Part shown: positions 6,118-16,473 of the stretch, in pieces
How positions within the stretch are numbered: the first letter of the stretch is position 1
Layout of the letters: every line of letters begins with the position of its first letter
Assembly: GCA_016946835.1 (NCBI GenBank)
Contig: JACVTC010000502.1
Coordinates: 1 to 22,577, forward strand
Reading direction: 5' to 3'
DNA length: 22,577 nt
Source of the DNA: Neocallimastix lanati (nom. inval.)
Taxonomy: Eukaryota > Neocallimastigomycota > Neocallimastigomycetes > Neocallimastigales > Neocallimastigaceae
The notes under the pieces: model-generated
Told to the model about the DNA's origin: nothing
The model's input: only the letters and a program-made list of their open reading frames with translations
Databases searched by the model: none
Made by a program: the position numbers and the translations under genes

Positions 6118-8518
6118 AGCGACTAAGAATGATGAGTATTCGGAAGGAATCATTGTACGAATACCTGTTAAGATTAATGATTATAAAATGATAGTAGATT
6201 TTCGAATAATTGATGATGATGACCCATTTTATGATTTGTTGATTAATTTTCAAACTCAAGTAGAACACAATCTTTTTATCCATCCTATAAGATATAGTTT
6301 ATGTCAATTTAATTCTCAAGGACTAATCGACGTTATAGCTCCTATTAATAATAATTTCCAAGAAGAAGAAAAATTAGTATGTATAGTAAGGAAAATACTT
6401 GAAGATGAAGACACAACTAATGAATTAAAGAAACTTGAAGGTCTATCTCCGCAAGAGTATATCCATGATGAAAAATTTTTAGCAAGCCTTTGTAAAGATT
6501 ATAAAGATGTAATAGTAAAATTACTTGAAGAAAACTTGGACATTATAGCGACATCTTCTGAAGAATTAACACCGTCAGACTTGGCCCCTCATAAAATTAA
6601 CTTGAAAGCGAACGCAAAACCTGTTAAACAAAGATGTTACAGAGTAACCAAATTTAAATCTGATATTATTAAAGAAGAACTAATTAAACTTATTAAGAAA
6701 AAGCTAGTTGTACCATCATATTCAGAATGGTCTTCACCTGTTGTTGTGGTCCCAAAGGCTAATGGAAAATGGAGATTGTGTGTGGACTACCGCAAGGTGA
6801 ATGATCTAACCGAAAAAGACTCTTATGCCCTTCCTTATATTGACGAGATATTTGACAGTCTAGATGGTGCCAAAATCTTTACTACTATGGATCTATACTC
6901 AGGTTACCATCAAATCCTAATGGACGAAGAAAGTGTTGAAATAACCAGTTTTACAACCAAATTTGGCAACTACCAATTCAAAGTTATGCCTTTTGGATTA
7001 ACTGGAGCTCCGGCTACCTTCCAACGGGAAATGAATAGAATTTTATTTCCTTTAATTGGAAAATGTGTTTTCAACTTTATTGATGATATACTTATATATT
7101 CAAAAACTGTCGAAGAACATATCCAACACATAAAACAAGTATTAGCAATCTTCAAGGAACATAAATTAAAAATTAATATTGAAAAATGTCACTTTATGCA
7201 AACGGAAGTTGAAGTTCTTGGTCGCAAGATTTCTACTAAGGGTCTTAGTCCTCAAAATAGTAAAATTGAAGCAATTAAAGCCTGGAAAGAACCCACGAAT
7301 ATACATGAGTTAAGATCATTCTTAGGTGCTGTAGGATATTATAGGAACTTTATAAATGAATATGCTCAAACCTCAGCTCCTCTTTGTAAGCTATTAAGAA
7401 AAGGCGTAAAATATAAATGGAATAATGAACAAAAACAAAGTTTTACCAAATTAAAAGAAAAATTAATTAATGCTCCTATTTTAAAATATCCTGATTTTTC
7501 CAAAGAATTCATTATTCGAACAGATGCATCATATGAAGGTATTGGTGGAGTTTTATTGCAGAAAGACGAATCGGAAATAGAACACCCGATTCATTTCATT
7601 AGCCGTAGCTTAACCAAAGCAGAAAAGAATTATGGAATAACCGATTTGGAAGGAACGGCTTTATATTATTGTATTACTAAATTAAAACCTTATATTATGG
7701 GAAGCCCCTTTAGAACCATAGTTTTTACAGATCACAAACCTCTACTAGGTTTATTTAATAATAAGGAACCGAATAATGCACGACAAACAAGATGGTGTTT
7801 GACTGCAAGTATGCTAAAAGTGGATATTCGCTATGAGCAAGGTAAAAAGAATGTAGTAGCCGACGCTTTATCTAGAATGAAGAACGATAAAGAACAAAAG
7901 GTATTAGCTATAAAAACGAATAAAGATGATGAAAATGATTCACTTTCTAAAGTAATTAAAGAATTTATTGAAGAAAAATTTACAAAGATTGATGGTATAG
8001 ATTATTTTATAGATGGAAATAATTATAGAAAACTTGTTACCGAAACAAATGAAAAACTAAAATTAATTCTCGAAGCACATCATGTTGGCCATGAAGGTTA
8101 TTATAAAACATATCAAAGACTTAGAAAAAGTTACTACTGGAATGATATGGTCAACGATATAAAACGGATAATTTCAAAATGCGAAAAATGTCAGTTAAAT
8201 CGCCCTCAGCCATATCCAGAACCAACCGAAAACATTCCAACAGAAGTTGAAGGCCCTTTTACTCATCTTGGACTTGATATTATTGGTACCTTAATAAAGA
8301 CTGGTAATAAAAACCAATATATCATTGTTGCGGTGGATTATTTCACAAAGTGGGTGGAGGCTGAACCTACTGTAAATATTACATCTAAGGACATTATTAA
8401 GTTTTTAATAAATGTTTTCGCTAGACATGGAGTTCCTCAAGTCATTACAACGGATAATGGCGTTCAATTCACATCGGATATGACTAAAATATTCCTGGAC
8501 TATATGATGTTTACGTAA
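6101..8518 (+). CDS. pol: Pol: end of protease, reverse transcriptase, RNase H, integrase (partial)
   Basis: This is an open frame of about 800 codons; the GTG at 6101 is not a true start, because the polyprotein enters from upstream by a frame shift near 6115. Order: protease C-terminus (residues 1-62), linker, RT (about 165-345) with WRLCVDYRKVND and the catalytic FIDDILIYS near 326-334, RNase H (about 465-590) with TDAS, the Glu of DLEGTALYY, TDHKP and ADALSR. Then comes the integrase zinc domain (HHVGHEG near 659, CEKC near 694) and catalytic-core Asp in GLDIIG (about 723) and TTDNG (about 783). The last dozen codons are out of frame after a one-base loss near 8500. The RT-IN order and the motifs fit Ty3/Gypsy. 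Confidence 0.93.
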   Translation: MEGYVLATKNDEYSEGIIVRIPVKINDYKMIVDFRIIDDDDPFYDLLINFQTQVEHNLFIHPIRYSLCQFNSQGLIDVIAPINNNFQEEEKLVCIVRKILEDEDTTNELKKLEGLSPQEYIHDEKFLASLCKDYKDVIVKLLEENLDIIATSSEELTPSDLAPHKINLKANAKPVKQRCYRVTKFKSDIIKEELIKLIKKKLVVPSYSEWSSPVVVVPKANGKWRLCVDYRKVNDLTEKDSYALPYIDEIFDSLDGAKIFTTMDLYSGYHQILMDEESVEITSFTTKFGNYQFKVMPFGLTGAPATFQREMNRILFPLIGKCVFNFIDDILIYSKTVEEHIQHIKQVLAIFKEHKLKINIEKCHFMQTEVEVLGRKISTKGLSPQNSKIEAIKAWKEPTNIHELRSFLGAVGYYRNFINEYAQTSAPLCKLLRKGVKYKWNNEQKQSFTKLKEKLINAPILKYPDFSKEFIIRTDASYEGIGGVLLQKDESEIEHPIHFISRSLTKAEKNYGITDLEGTALYYCITKLKPYIMGSPFRTIVFTDHKPLLGLFNNKEPNNARQTRWCLTASMLKVDIRYEQGKKNVVADALSRMKNDKEQKVLAIKTNKDDENDSLSKVIKEFIEEKFTKIDGIDYFIDGNNYRKLVTETNEKLKLILEAHHVGHEGYYKTYQRLRKSYYWNDMVNDIKRIISKCEKCQLNRPQPYPEPTENIPTEVEGPFTHLGLDIIGTLIKTGNKNQYIIVAVDYFTKWVEAEPTVNITSKDIIKFLINVFARHGVPQVITTDNGVQFTSDMTKIFLDYMMFT

Positions 8519-8624
8519 AATTTACCACTACCTATCACCCAGAAAGTAATGAATTGGTTGAAAATAGGAATAAAGAAATTGGTAAATTATTGAGATTACT
8601 TGGTGAAGAAAATAAAGACTGGAT
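8500..8624 (+). pseudogene. pol: Integrase core, third catalytic region (shifted frame)
   Basis: The integrase continues one frame back from 8500 as LYDVYVKFTTTYHPESN, the usual region before the third catalytic residue. The expected glutamate is present in LVENRNKE. A Gly normally preceding this (SNG) is Glu here. The frame shifts again at about 8622 (after GEENKDW) by loss of one base. Confidence 0.8.
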
Positions 8625-9095
8625 GAGGTATTACCTTCAGCCTTGTGGGCCCTTAGAACTACAAAGAATTCTGTAACCAAACATTCTAGCTTCGAATTAG
8701 TTTATGGTCGTGAGGATCAACAGCCTTTCGACATTGCTGCTAGACCTACACAAGGAGTGAATAAATCTTCAGATGAAATTCTTTTAGAAAAATTTATCTC
8801 ACATTATAGGTGGACCATGGAAGCAGCTGAAAATGTAAAGAACGCAAGTAAATATTGGGCCAATCGAAGGGAAGAAAAAAATAGCATGAAAAATTCCAAA
8901 AACATAAGAATCGGTGATTTAGTTCTTGTTCGAAATTTTAGTCGTTCTAAATTAGAACCTTATTTTGTCGGTCCTTTAAAAGTAATAAAAAAACAATTTA
9001 ATACCGTAACACTTGCGGACCCAAATACTATGATTCAAATGAATCGTAATGTTCATTTGAAGAATATAGTAAAGTATAACTCAGCTATAGATTAG
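8625..9095 (+). pseudogene. pol: Integrase C-terminal part with GPY/F-like module
   Basis: Third frame of the integrase, ending with TAG at 9093-9095. It starts EVLPSALWALRTTKNS, followed by SFELVYGREDQQPFD, both typical of Ty3/Gypsy integrases. The C-terminal part GDLVLVRNFSRSKLEPYF then VGPLKVIKK is the GPY/F-like DNA-contact module. No chromodomain follows. The ATG-like start of this open frame at 8643 is only an artefact of the upstream frame shift; the protein is the tail of Pol. Confidence 0.85.
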
Positions 9096-9105
9096 CTTGA
9101 GTCTT

Positions 9106-9118
9106 AGTGGGGGCATCT
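9106..9118 (+). promoter_or_regulatory. Polypurine tract
   Basis: AGTGGGGGCATCT lies immediately before the 3' LTR and about 11 bases after the pol stop. A G-rich purine run at this place primes plus-strand synthesis in LTR retroelements. Confidence 0.75.
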
Positions 9119-9947
9119 TGGTAAAGAACGAACATATAATGGATTATTAATTAGAATTTCAACTTACTTTAGAATCCATTATATTATTCTTTACTTAATA
9201 TTACTTTACTATATTTTCTATACTAAAATATTTTCTAAATATATTTTTTTTATATTTTTATTAAAAGTTTCTAAAATATTATCAATAATTCTATATTTTT
9301 AATATCAATATCTATAATTTAACCTTAAATTTTATTATTTTATTAAAGTGTTTATTATCAATATTAATATTTTATTTTTATTTTCAAATATATTATTATA
9401 TTATTATTATATTGTATCAATATTAAACTTGTATTCTTCTTAGTATTTTATTTTATTTTTAAATTGATTATTTTATATTTTTATTCCCCACAAATAAAAT
9501 CAAATCTTAATTGATTAATAATAAATATTAAATATATTATAGTTTTTAAATTTAATTTATATAAAATATAAGAATATTATATTAACATTCTTGATTAAAA
9601 TAACTTTACTTTTCTGTAAAATCTTTTTAAATTTTGTTTGTTACTTTTCGTATATATTAAATAATTTAGTTTTAGTATATGAAAAATAATATAAAATTAT
9701 ATAAACAAAATTTATTAAAATAAAAATACTTATGAATTAGTTAATTTAAATTAATATAAAATTTTAAGTAATTAGTAATAGTAAATATTTTTTTTTAAAT
9801 ATGATAATAAAATGTAGAAAGGCTTTACATATTTATTTTTTTTTAAAAAGTATAAATAAGTGAAGTTTTTCAATAGTTAAAATGTAGACAGAAAAATATT
9901 AAAAATAAATAATTAAATAAAATTCTAATAAAACCCGAACCATAACA
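9119..9947 (+). repeat. 3' LTR
   Basis: It matches 955-1790 almost base for base, beginning TGGTAAAGAACG and ending CCATAACA. The terminal hairpin is kept at 9121-9194. The sequence right of the LTR (TTTGATACGGGG) belongs to another repeat block. Confidence 0.93.
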
Positions 9948-9949
9948 TT

Positions 9950-11753
9950 TGATACGGGGTGTCACTAAATACCTTGTATTTCTTATTAAATACTCTTAAT
10001 AATAATAAAATAAAATTATTATTAAATATTCTTATTAAAATCTTTTATTAATATCAAATATAATAAAAATTATTATTAAATATTCTTATAAATTTCTTTT
10101 ATTAATATTAAATATAATAAAAATTATTATTAAATATTCTTATAAATTTCTTTTATTAATATTAAATATAATAAAAATTATTATTAAATATTCTTATTAA
10201 AATCTTTTATTAATATCAAATATAATAAAAATTATTAAATATTCTAATAAAAATCTCTTATTAATATTAAATATAATAAAAATTATTATTAAATATTCTT
10301 ATTAAAATCTTTTATTAATATCAAATATAATAAAAATTATTAAATATTCTAATAAAAATCTTTTATTAATATTAAATATAATAAAAATTATTATTAAATA
10401 TTCTTATAAATTTCTTTTATTAATATTAAATATAATAAAAATTATTATTAAATATTCTTATAAATTTCTTTTATTAATATTAAATATAATAAAAATTATT
10501 ATTAAATATTCTTATTAAAATCTTTTATTAATATCAAATATAATAAAAATTATTAAATATTCTAATAAAAATCTCTTATTAATATTAAATATAATAAAAA
10601 TTATTATTAAATATTCTTATTAAAATCTTTTATAATAAAAATTATTATTAAATATTCTTATTAAAATCTTTTATTAATATCAAATATAATAAAAATTATT
10701 AAATATTCTAATAAAAATCTTTTATTAATATTAAATATAATAAAAATTATTATTAAATATTCTTATTAAATATTCTTTTATTAATATCAAATCTAATAAA
10801 AATTATTATTAAATATTCTTATTAAATATTCTTTTATTAATATCAAATCTAATAAAAATTATTATTAAATATTCTTATTAAAATCATTTATTAATATCAA
10901 ATATAATAAAAATTATTATTAAATATTCTTATAAATTCTTTTATTAATATTAAATATAATAAAAATTATTATTAAATATTCTTACTAAAATCTTTTATTA
11001 ATATCAAATCTAATAAAAATAATTATTAAATATTTTATTAATATTAAATATAATAAAAATTATTACTAAATATTCTTATTAAAAATTATATAATATTTAA
11101 ATCATTACTAATTCTTATTTTTATATTAAGAATAATAAAAACCTATTTCAATAAATATTTGATATAAAATACAGAATTATAAGTTTCTGTATAATATTTT
11201 CTAAAACCTTTGAAATAAACTAAAAACAAAAATTAAAAATAAATTAAATCTTTATTAAAATAAAAATGAACTAAAATACAGAAGAATTCCAATAATAAAA
11301 ATGATCTAAAATACAGAAAATATCAATTCTGTATAATTTTCTCTCTGAATAACAATATCAAGAAGAAGCTACCGCCCGGAATGCCCTTCGTGATACAAGC
11401 TCTAAATTAATTTTTTATATTTTAATTTAATAAATGTTATTTTTTTTTTTTAAAAAAATAATTTAAAATAATAGTTAAAAATTAAAATAAAATAGTTATA
11501 ATAGTTTTTTTTTTTTTTATAAAAGAATATATTAATAATAAATAAAATGTATTAAAATAATAGTATAAAAAGAAGAATAAATTTCTTTCTTTTTAATACT
11601 TGGAACAAATAATTTTAATTTTAAATTTAAATAAAGAATATTTTAAAATTTAATTTTTTTTTTCTTGTTTCCAAACTTATTTTTATAGTTATGTGTTAAT
11701 ATTTATTTTTTTTTGTTTTGAATATCTTAGTGTTTCAACCCCAGCCTGTATCA
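9950..11753 (+). repeat. Repeat block A, copy 1, with 54-bp AT-rich tandem array
   Basis: The block starts TGATACGGGGTGTCACTAA and ends GTATCA. The reverse complement of its end (TGATACAGGCTGGGGTTG) resembles its start, so it has loose terminal inverted repeats or LTR-like TG..CA ends. From about 9985 to 11090 it is a tandem array of a unit of about 54 bp (consensus parts TTATTAATATTAAATATAAT and AAAATTATTATTAAATATTC) with variants of a few bases. The last 650 bases are a unique-sequence module with repeated ATACAGAA/TTCTGTAT hairpins and an island ACCGCCCGGAATGCCCTTCG at about 11371. The module recurs at 15060-15781. There is no coding potential; it could be a solo LTR or a non-autonomous element. 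Confidence 0.75.
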
Positions 11754-11756
11754 AAT

Positions 11757-12620
11757 TTGGTAAAGAATGAATTAATAACCTTTATTTTATTATTAATAAT
11801 TCTTTACTAAATTGTACTTTCCTATATTCTTGATAACCTAAACTTAATAATAAAATTTAATTTATTTTGATATAAATTAATTTTAACTTGTAAATAATGT
11901 AAATAAATTTTAATTAATTACTTTATTGTTATATTATTAAATATATGTATATTAAAATACAATTGTAAATATTAAAATTATACTTTTAAGATACTAAATT
12001 ATTAAAACTATTAATTAAATATTATTCTAAAAATTATTATAAATTATTAATATTATAATTATTAAATATTATTATAAAAATTTATTTATTATAACTATTA
12101 AATATTATTATAAAATTATTAAGATTATTAATTAAATTTATTATTAAAAATTATTATTAAAAATTTTTACTTATTATAAAAATTATTATTATCAAATTTA
12201 TTAATTAAATATTATAAAAATTTTATTTTATTTTGAAAATAATTACAAGTATTATTTAAATAATTAAAGATTATTAAATTTATTATATTAATCTTTAAAA
12301 ACAATTTATTTAACTTAAAAATATCAAAGAAAATAGTAAAAACTATTTTCTATATATTTATTTTATAATTATTTTTAATTAAATTATATTTGAATATTAT
12401 ATTATTATATTTATAAAAATTAAAACAAAAATGAATTATTGATATAAAATTAATTCAATAATTCTATAAAATTACTTAAATTATAAACAATTAATTATAC
12501 TTTAAATTTATAAAAAAATATAAATATTGTAACAATTTCTTAAAAATTAAATATGTGTACTTTAAATAATAAAATTTTATATTAATAAATAATAAACACT
12601 TTTTAATAAAAAAAATTTTT
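11757..12620 (+). repeat. Diverged LTR-like start with conserved hairpin, then AT-rich spacer
   Basis: TTGGTAAAGAATGAATTAA resembles the main LTR start. It folds the same way: GTAAAGAAT pairs with ATTCTTTAC, and ATTAATAA pairs with TTATTAAT inside. The inner stem differs from the main LTR but stays paired. The hairpin ends at about 11809. The rest to 12620 is AT-rich sequence in which I see no gene and cannot place the other end of the element. Confidence 0.5.
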
Positions 12621-12626
12621 TCTTTG

Positions 12627-12674
12627 TTAAAATCAAAGCAGGGTAATACCCGTCCCCCCCCTGCTTGATTTTAA
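12627..12674. repeat. GC-containing hairpin with C8 tract
   Basis: TTAAAATCAAAGCAGGG (12627-12643) and CCCTGCTTGATTTTAA (12659-12674) are complementary except for one extra A, around a short loop that includes C8 (12654-12661). An inner GGGTAATACCC could form a competing stem. No function was recognised; a terminator-like or element-end structure is possible. Confidence 0.7.
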
Positions 12675-12697
12675 ATCAATAAGAATCACCCCGAGTC

Positions 12698-13196
12698 TAC
12701 CAAATTGTGTAAGAAACTTAGATAAATTTATTATAAATTTATCTATCTTTCTTATTTAATACATTAATTTAATACATTAAATTATTAAATTATTGTATTT
12801 ATTTTAACCAATAATATTTAATTATTAATTTATATATATTTGATTCTCTTGAGTTCTCTTCGAGAAATCAAGAGTTATTATTTTAGAATTTTTATAATAA
12901 ATAATAATTCAAATGAAATAATTAATTAATAAACAAAACCCTTTTTAATAAAACATATTCTATAAATATTTGTGTCTTTTATTCCTTTTGTGTTATTGTT
13001 TATTATAAACTTTCTATAATAAACTCTATCTTATATTTAAGTTAAGTATAATTATTTATTTATTTTATTTTATATTTATTTAATTATATTTAATTTTATT
13101 TTCTCAAATTAATGTTAATTAGTAATAATTAATGTTAATTTGTAGTTAAGAAATTATTTATAATTAATTTTATAAGTAATTTCTTACAAATTGGTA
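12698..13196. mobile_element. 499-bp terminal-inverted-repeat element (MITE-like)
   Basis: The left end TACCAAATTGTGTAAGAAAC matches the reverse complement of the right end, TACCAATTTGTAAGAAATTA, apart from small differences. Each end also folds on itself: a taagaaa...tttctta hairpin at about 12709-12753 and another at about 13147-13185. There is no coding capacity, and a direct target duplication is not obvious beyond TA. The right end doubles as the start TTGGTACAAGACCG of another repeat, so the boundaries may be shared between families. Confidence 0.5.
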
Positions 13197-13379
13197 CAAG
13201 ACCGATTGAAATCCATAAAATTAATATAGCCTTAGAGTGGAATGTTAAGATAATAACTGAATTTACATTTAATTCAATTTCAATTTCAATTTCAATAATT
13301 CAGTTATTTGAATTTCAATATTAATAATTAATAATAAAATAATAATATTATTAAAATATTTAGGAAATAGTCTAGGCCA

Positions 13380-14470
13380 ACTAATTACTAAATATTATTA
13401 ACATATTGAAATTAATATATATTAAATTAATATATATTATATTAATTTATATATTTAATAATAATTATTAAATATTAAATTTATATCTTTTGATAATAAT
13501 TTTTATAATATATTATTAATTATTCATTATTATATTATAATTACTATTATAATATATATTAAATTACATATTATTTTATAATATATTATATTATATTATT
13601 TATTTTATAATTATATATTATTATATTAAAATATAATAATATTTTTATATTTAACTTTAATAGGATTTTTATTATATTATACAATATATTATTATGTATT
13701 ATTTTATATTTATTTTTTATTTTACATATAATATACATTTATTATTTAAATATAGATATTGTATTCTTATATATATATAATTTATATTATATGTTTAAAA
13801 TATATTTCATACTATTAAATTTTATAATTTTAAAATGTAATTTCTTAATAATAACCAATTTCTAATAAATTAATTTAGAAAGGGGGTTTTTTTAGTTTTT
13901 AGGAAAAGGAATAATAAATTAAATAAAGATATAACTATATTATTATAATAAAAATATAGCACATAAAAGTCCCATATATCAATAATGTAAACACGTGATT
14001 GTCATTATGATATACGGGACTTTTATGTGCAATAATTTATAAGCAGTGGGTTTTAAATAATGGTAGTTTAGTAAATTTTATTAATAATATTATAATATTC
14101 GTACAATTAAAATAATAATTCTAATTCCTAAAAATTTACAAGAGAGTTCTCTATTTCTAATATAAATAATCTAATCTATTTATAAGAAATAGGTAATATA
14201 TTAATTATATATTCTAATATATAGAAATATATAAATTTTATATGAAATAAAGTATTATAATTATTATAATTATAATAATACATATTGAACACATATTGAA
14301 ATAAAATAAAATAAAATAATTATTATCAAAAAGATATAAATTTAATTTATATAATATTTAATAATTATTATTAAATATACAAATATGTTACTACACGTAT
14401 TTGTTTTATATCAATTAAATTAATTTCTACATATTATATTTTTATTATAAAATATAATATTTAGCTAATA
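13380..14470. repeat. Long imperfect palindrome with strong central hairpin
   Basis: The core 13959-14030 has arms GCACATAAAAGTCCC.. and ..GGGACTTTTATGTGC that pair over about 28 bp with a 15-nt loop containing CACGTG. Outside it, the stretch around 13450-13500 (TTTATATCTTTTGATAATAA) is inverted at about 14316-14382 (TTATTATCAAAAAGATATAA). Shorter matches such as TTTTTAGGAA/TTCCTAAAAA lie between. Low complexity weakens the outer matches but the core is specific. It is a fold-back type element or a palindrome formed by head-to-head duplication; it contains no gene. Confidence 0.65.
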
Positions 14471-14544
14471 TTATATTCTTATATTTTATTTATATTTGAT
14501 ATTGATAATATAAAATAAGATAATAATATAAATATTTAATATAT

Positions 14545-15781
14545 ATTACTTTTATTAATATTAAATATAATAAAAATTATTATTAAATATTCTTATAAAT
14601 TTCTTTTATTAATATTAAATATAATAAAAATTATTATTAAATATTCTTATTAAAATCTTTTATTAATATCAAATCTAATAAAAATTATTATTAAATATTC
14701 TTATAAAATTCTTTTATTAATATTAAATATAATAAAAATTATTATTAAATATTCTTATAAAATTCTTTTATTAATATTAAATATAATAAAATTATTATTA
14801 AATATTCTTATAAAATTCTTTTATTAATATTAAATATAATAAAAATTATTATTAAATATTCTTATGAATTACTTTTATTAATATTAAATATAATAAAAAT
14901 TATTATTAAATATTCTTATAAATTTCTTTTATTAATATTAAATATAATAAAAATTATTATTAAATATTCTTACAAATTTCTTTTATTAATATTAAATATA
15001 ATAAAAATTATTATTAAATATTCATATAAATTTCTTTTATTAATGTTAAATATAATAAAATAATTATTAAATATTTTATTAATATTAAATATAATAAAAA
15101 TTATTACTAAATATTCTTATTAAAAATTATATAATATTTAAATCATTACTAATTCTTATTTTTATATTAAGAATAATAAAAACCTATTTCAATAAATATT
15201 TGATATAAAATACAGAATTATAAGTTTCTGTATAATATTTTCTAAACCTTTGAAATAAACTAAAAATAAAACAAAAATCAAAAATAAATTAAATCTTTAT
15301 TAAAATAAAAATGAACTAAAATACAGAAGAATTCCAATAATAAAAATGATCTAAAATACAGAAAATATCAATTCTGTATAATTCTCTCTCTGAAAACAAT
15401 ATCAAGAAGAAGCTACCGCCCGGAATGCCCTTCGTGATACAATCTCTAAATTAATTTTTATATTTTAATTTAATAAATGTTATTTTTTTTTTAGAAAATA
15501 ATTTAAAATAATAGTTAAAAATTAAAATAAAATAGTTATAATAGTTTTTTTAATAAAGAATATATTAATAATAAATAAAATGTATTAAAATAAAAGTATA
15601 AAAAGAAGAATAAATTTCTTTCTTTTTAATACTAGGAACAAATAATTTTAATTTTAAATTTAAATAAAGAATATTTTAAAATTTAATTTTTTTCTTGTTT
15701 CCAAATTTATTTTTATAGTTATGTGTTAATATTTATTTTTTTGTTTTGAATATCTTAGTGTTTCAATCCCAGTCCATATCA
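14545..15781 (+). repeat. Repeat block A, copy 2
   Basis: A shorter array of the same 54-bp unit (about 14545-15115) leads into the module seen at 11020-11753. That module keeps the ATACAGAA hairpins and the ACCGCCCGGAATGCCCTTCG island (about 15415). It ends CCATATCA at 15781. The TGATACGGGG start of copy 1 is missing, so this copy is truncated on the left or was joined to the palindrome. As in copy 1, a TTGGTA-starting repeat follows directly. Confidence 0.75.
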
Positions 15782-15784
15782 TTT

Positions 15785-16177
15785 TTGGTACAAAACCGAA
15801 TGAAATATTTAAATTTAATTTATAAATTATAATTAAGAAAATCTAGAAATATAACAACATTAATCCATAAAAAGTTAAATTAAAAAAAAAAAAAAATTAA
15901 TTTAAAATAGAAAGAGAAAGAAATAATTTTTTTTTAACAACCAATGTTTATTTTTTAAATAGTAAAAATTTATCAAAAATAATTTAAATGTAAAATTGAG
16001 ATCAATGAGATCTCAAAATTGAAATTACTAAAAATTAATAAAGACAATTTGAAACTAAAATAATTCTGATTTTTAAATTAGTGTTTTAAATAGTTATATT
16101 ATTGCAAATTGTTTTTTCTTACTAATATATATCAAGATAATTAATTGTAAATTGAGAATTTCTTTTGTAATGTACCA
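15785..16177. repeat. Short element bounded by TGGTACA / TGTACCA
   Basis: It starts TTGGTACAAAACCGAATG, like the repeat at 13191 (TTGGTACAAGACCGATTG). On the right TGTACCATTTTTGATA (16171-16186) is a near inverted copy of the left junction TATCATTTTTGGTACA. There is no coding capacity. The inverted ends are short, so this call is tentative. Confidence 0.35.
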
Positions 16178-16473
16178 TTTTTGATAAATAATGAAATTAT
16201 AAAAATTAAAATAAATAATATATAATAAATTCTGTTAAAATTAAGATATAAAATAGCTTTATAATTACTAACGTTACTAGGTTAATATGTTGAATTATAT
16301 ATTAATAATCAATAATTAATTAATAATAAAATAATAATTAAAATATAATAAGTTAAATAATTAATTTATTTAAACACTTAATATTTAATGAATAATTTAA
16401 ACAATAATTTATTTGAAGATTTATAAAATATTTATTTATTTAATAAAAGTTGAATTATTAGTATATAATTATT
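16178..16473. other. AT-rich spacer
   Basis: No gene, repeat unit or convincing structure was seen. Confidence 0.5.

Larger units (their letters stand above)
955..9947 (+). mobile_element. Full-length Ty3/Gypsy-type LTR retrotransposon
   Basis: Near-identical LTRs (955-1790 and 9119-9947), both starting TG and ending CA, flank a PBS, a long leader, gag, protease, RT, RNase H, integrase and a polypurine tract. RT before integrase is the Ty3/Gypsy (Metaviridae) order. LTR comparison by eye gives about five substitutions and three indels in 830 bp, so the insertion is young. About eight single-base frameshifts interrupt gag, protease and late integrase, so this copy looks non-autonomous as written. 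I could not find a matching target-site duplication: the bases left of 955 read tgttt and those right of 9947 read tttga. The flanks may have been rearranged by recombination. Confidence 0.93.

Noticed and set aside
6970-7155. Minus-strand open frame of 61 codons
   Set aside because: Antisense shadow of the reverse transcriptase.
950-9952. Target-site duplication of the retrotransposon
   Set aside because: Bases flanking the LTRs (tgttt and tttga) do not match at 4 or 5 bp; a shifted overlap of T runs is not convincing.
9985-11090. CRISPR-like array
   Set aside because: The ~54-bp units are contiguous AT-rich tandem repeats without unique spacers, and the context is eukaryotic.
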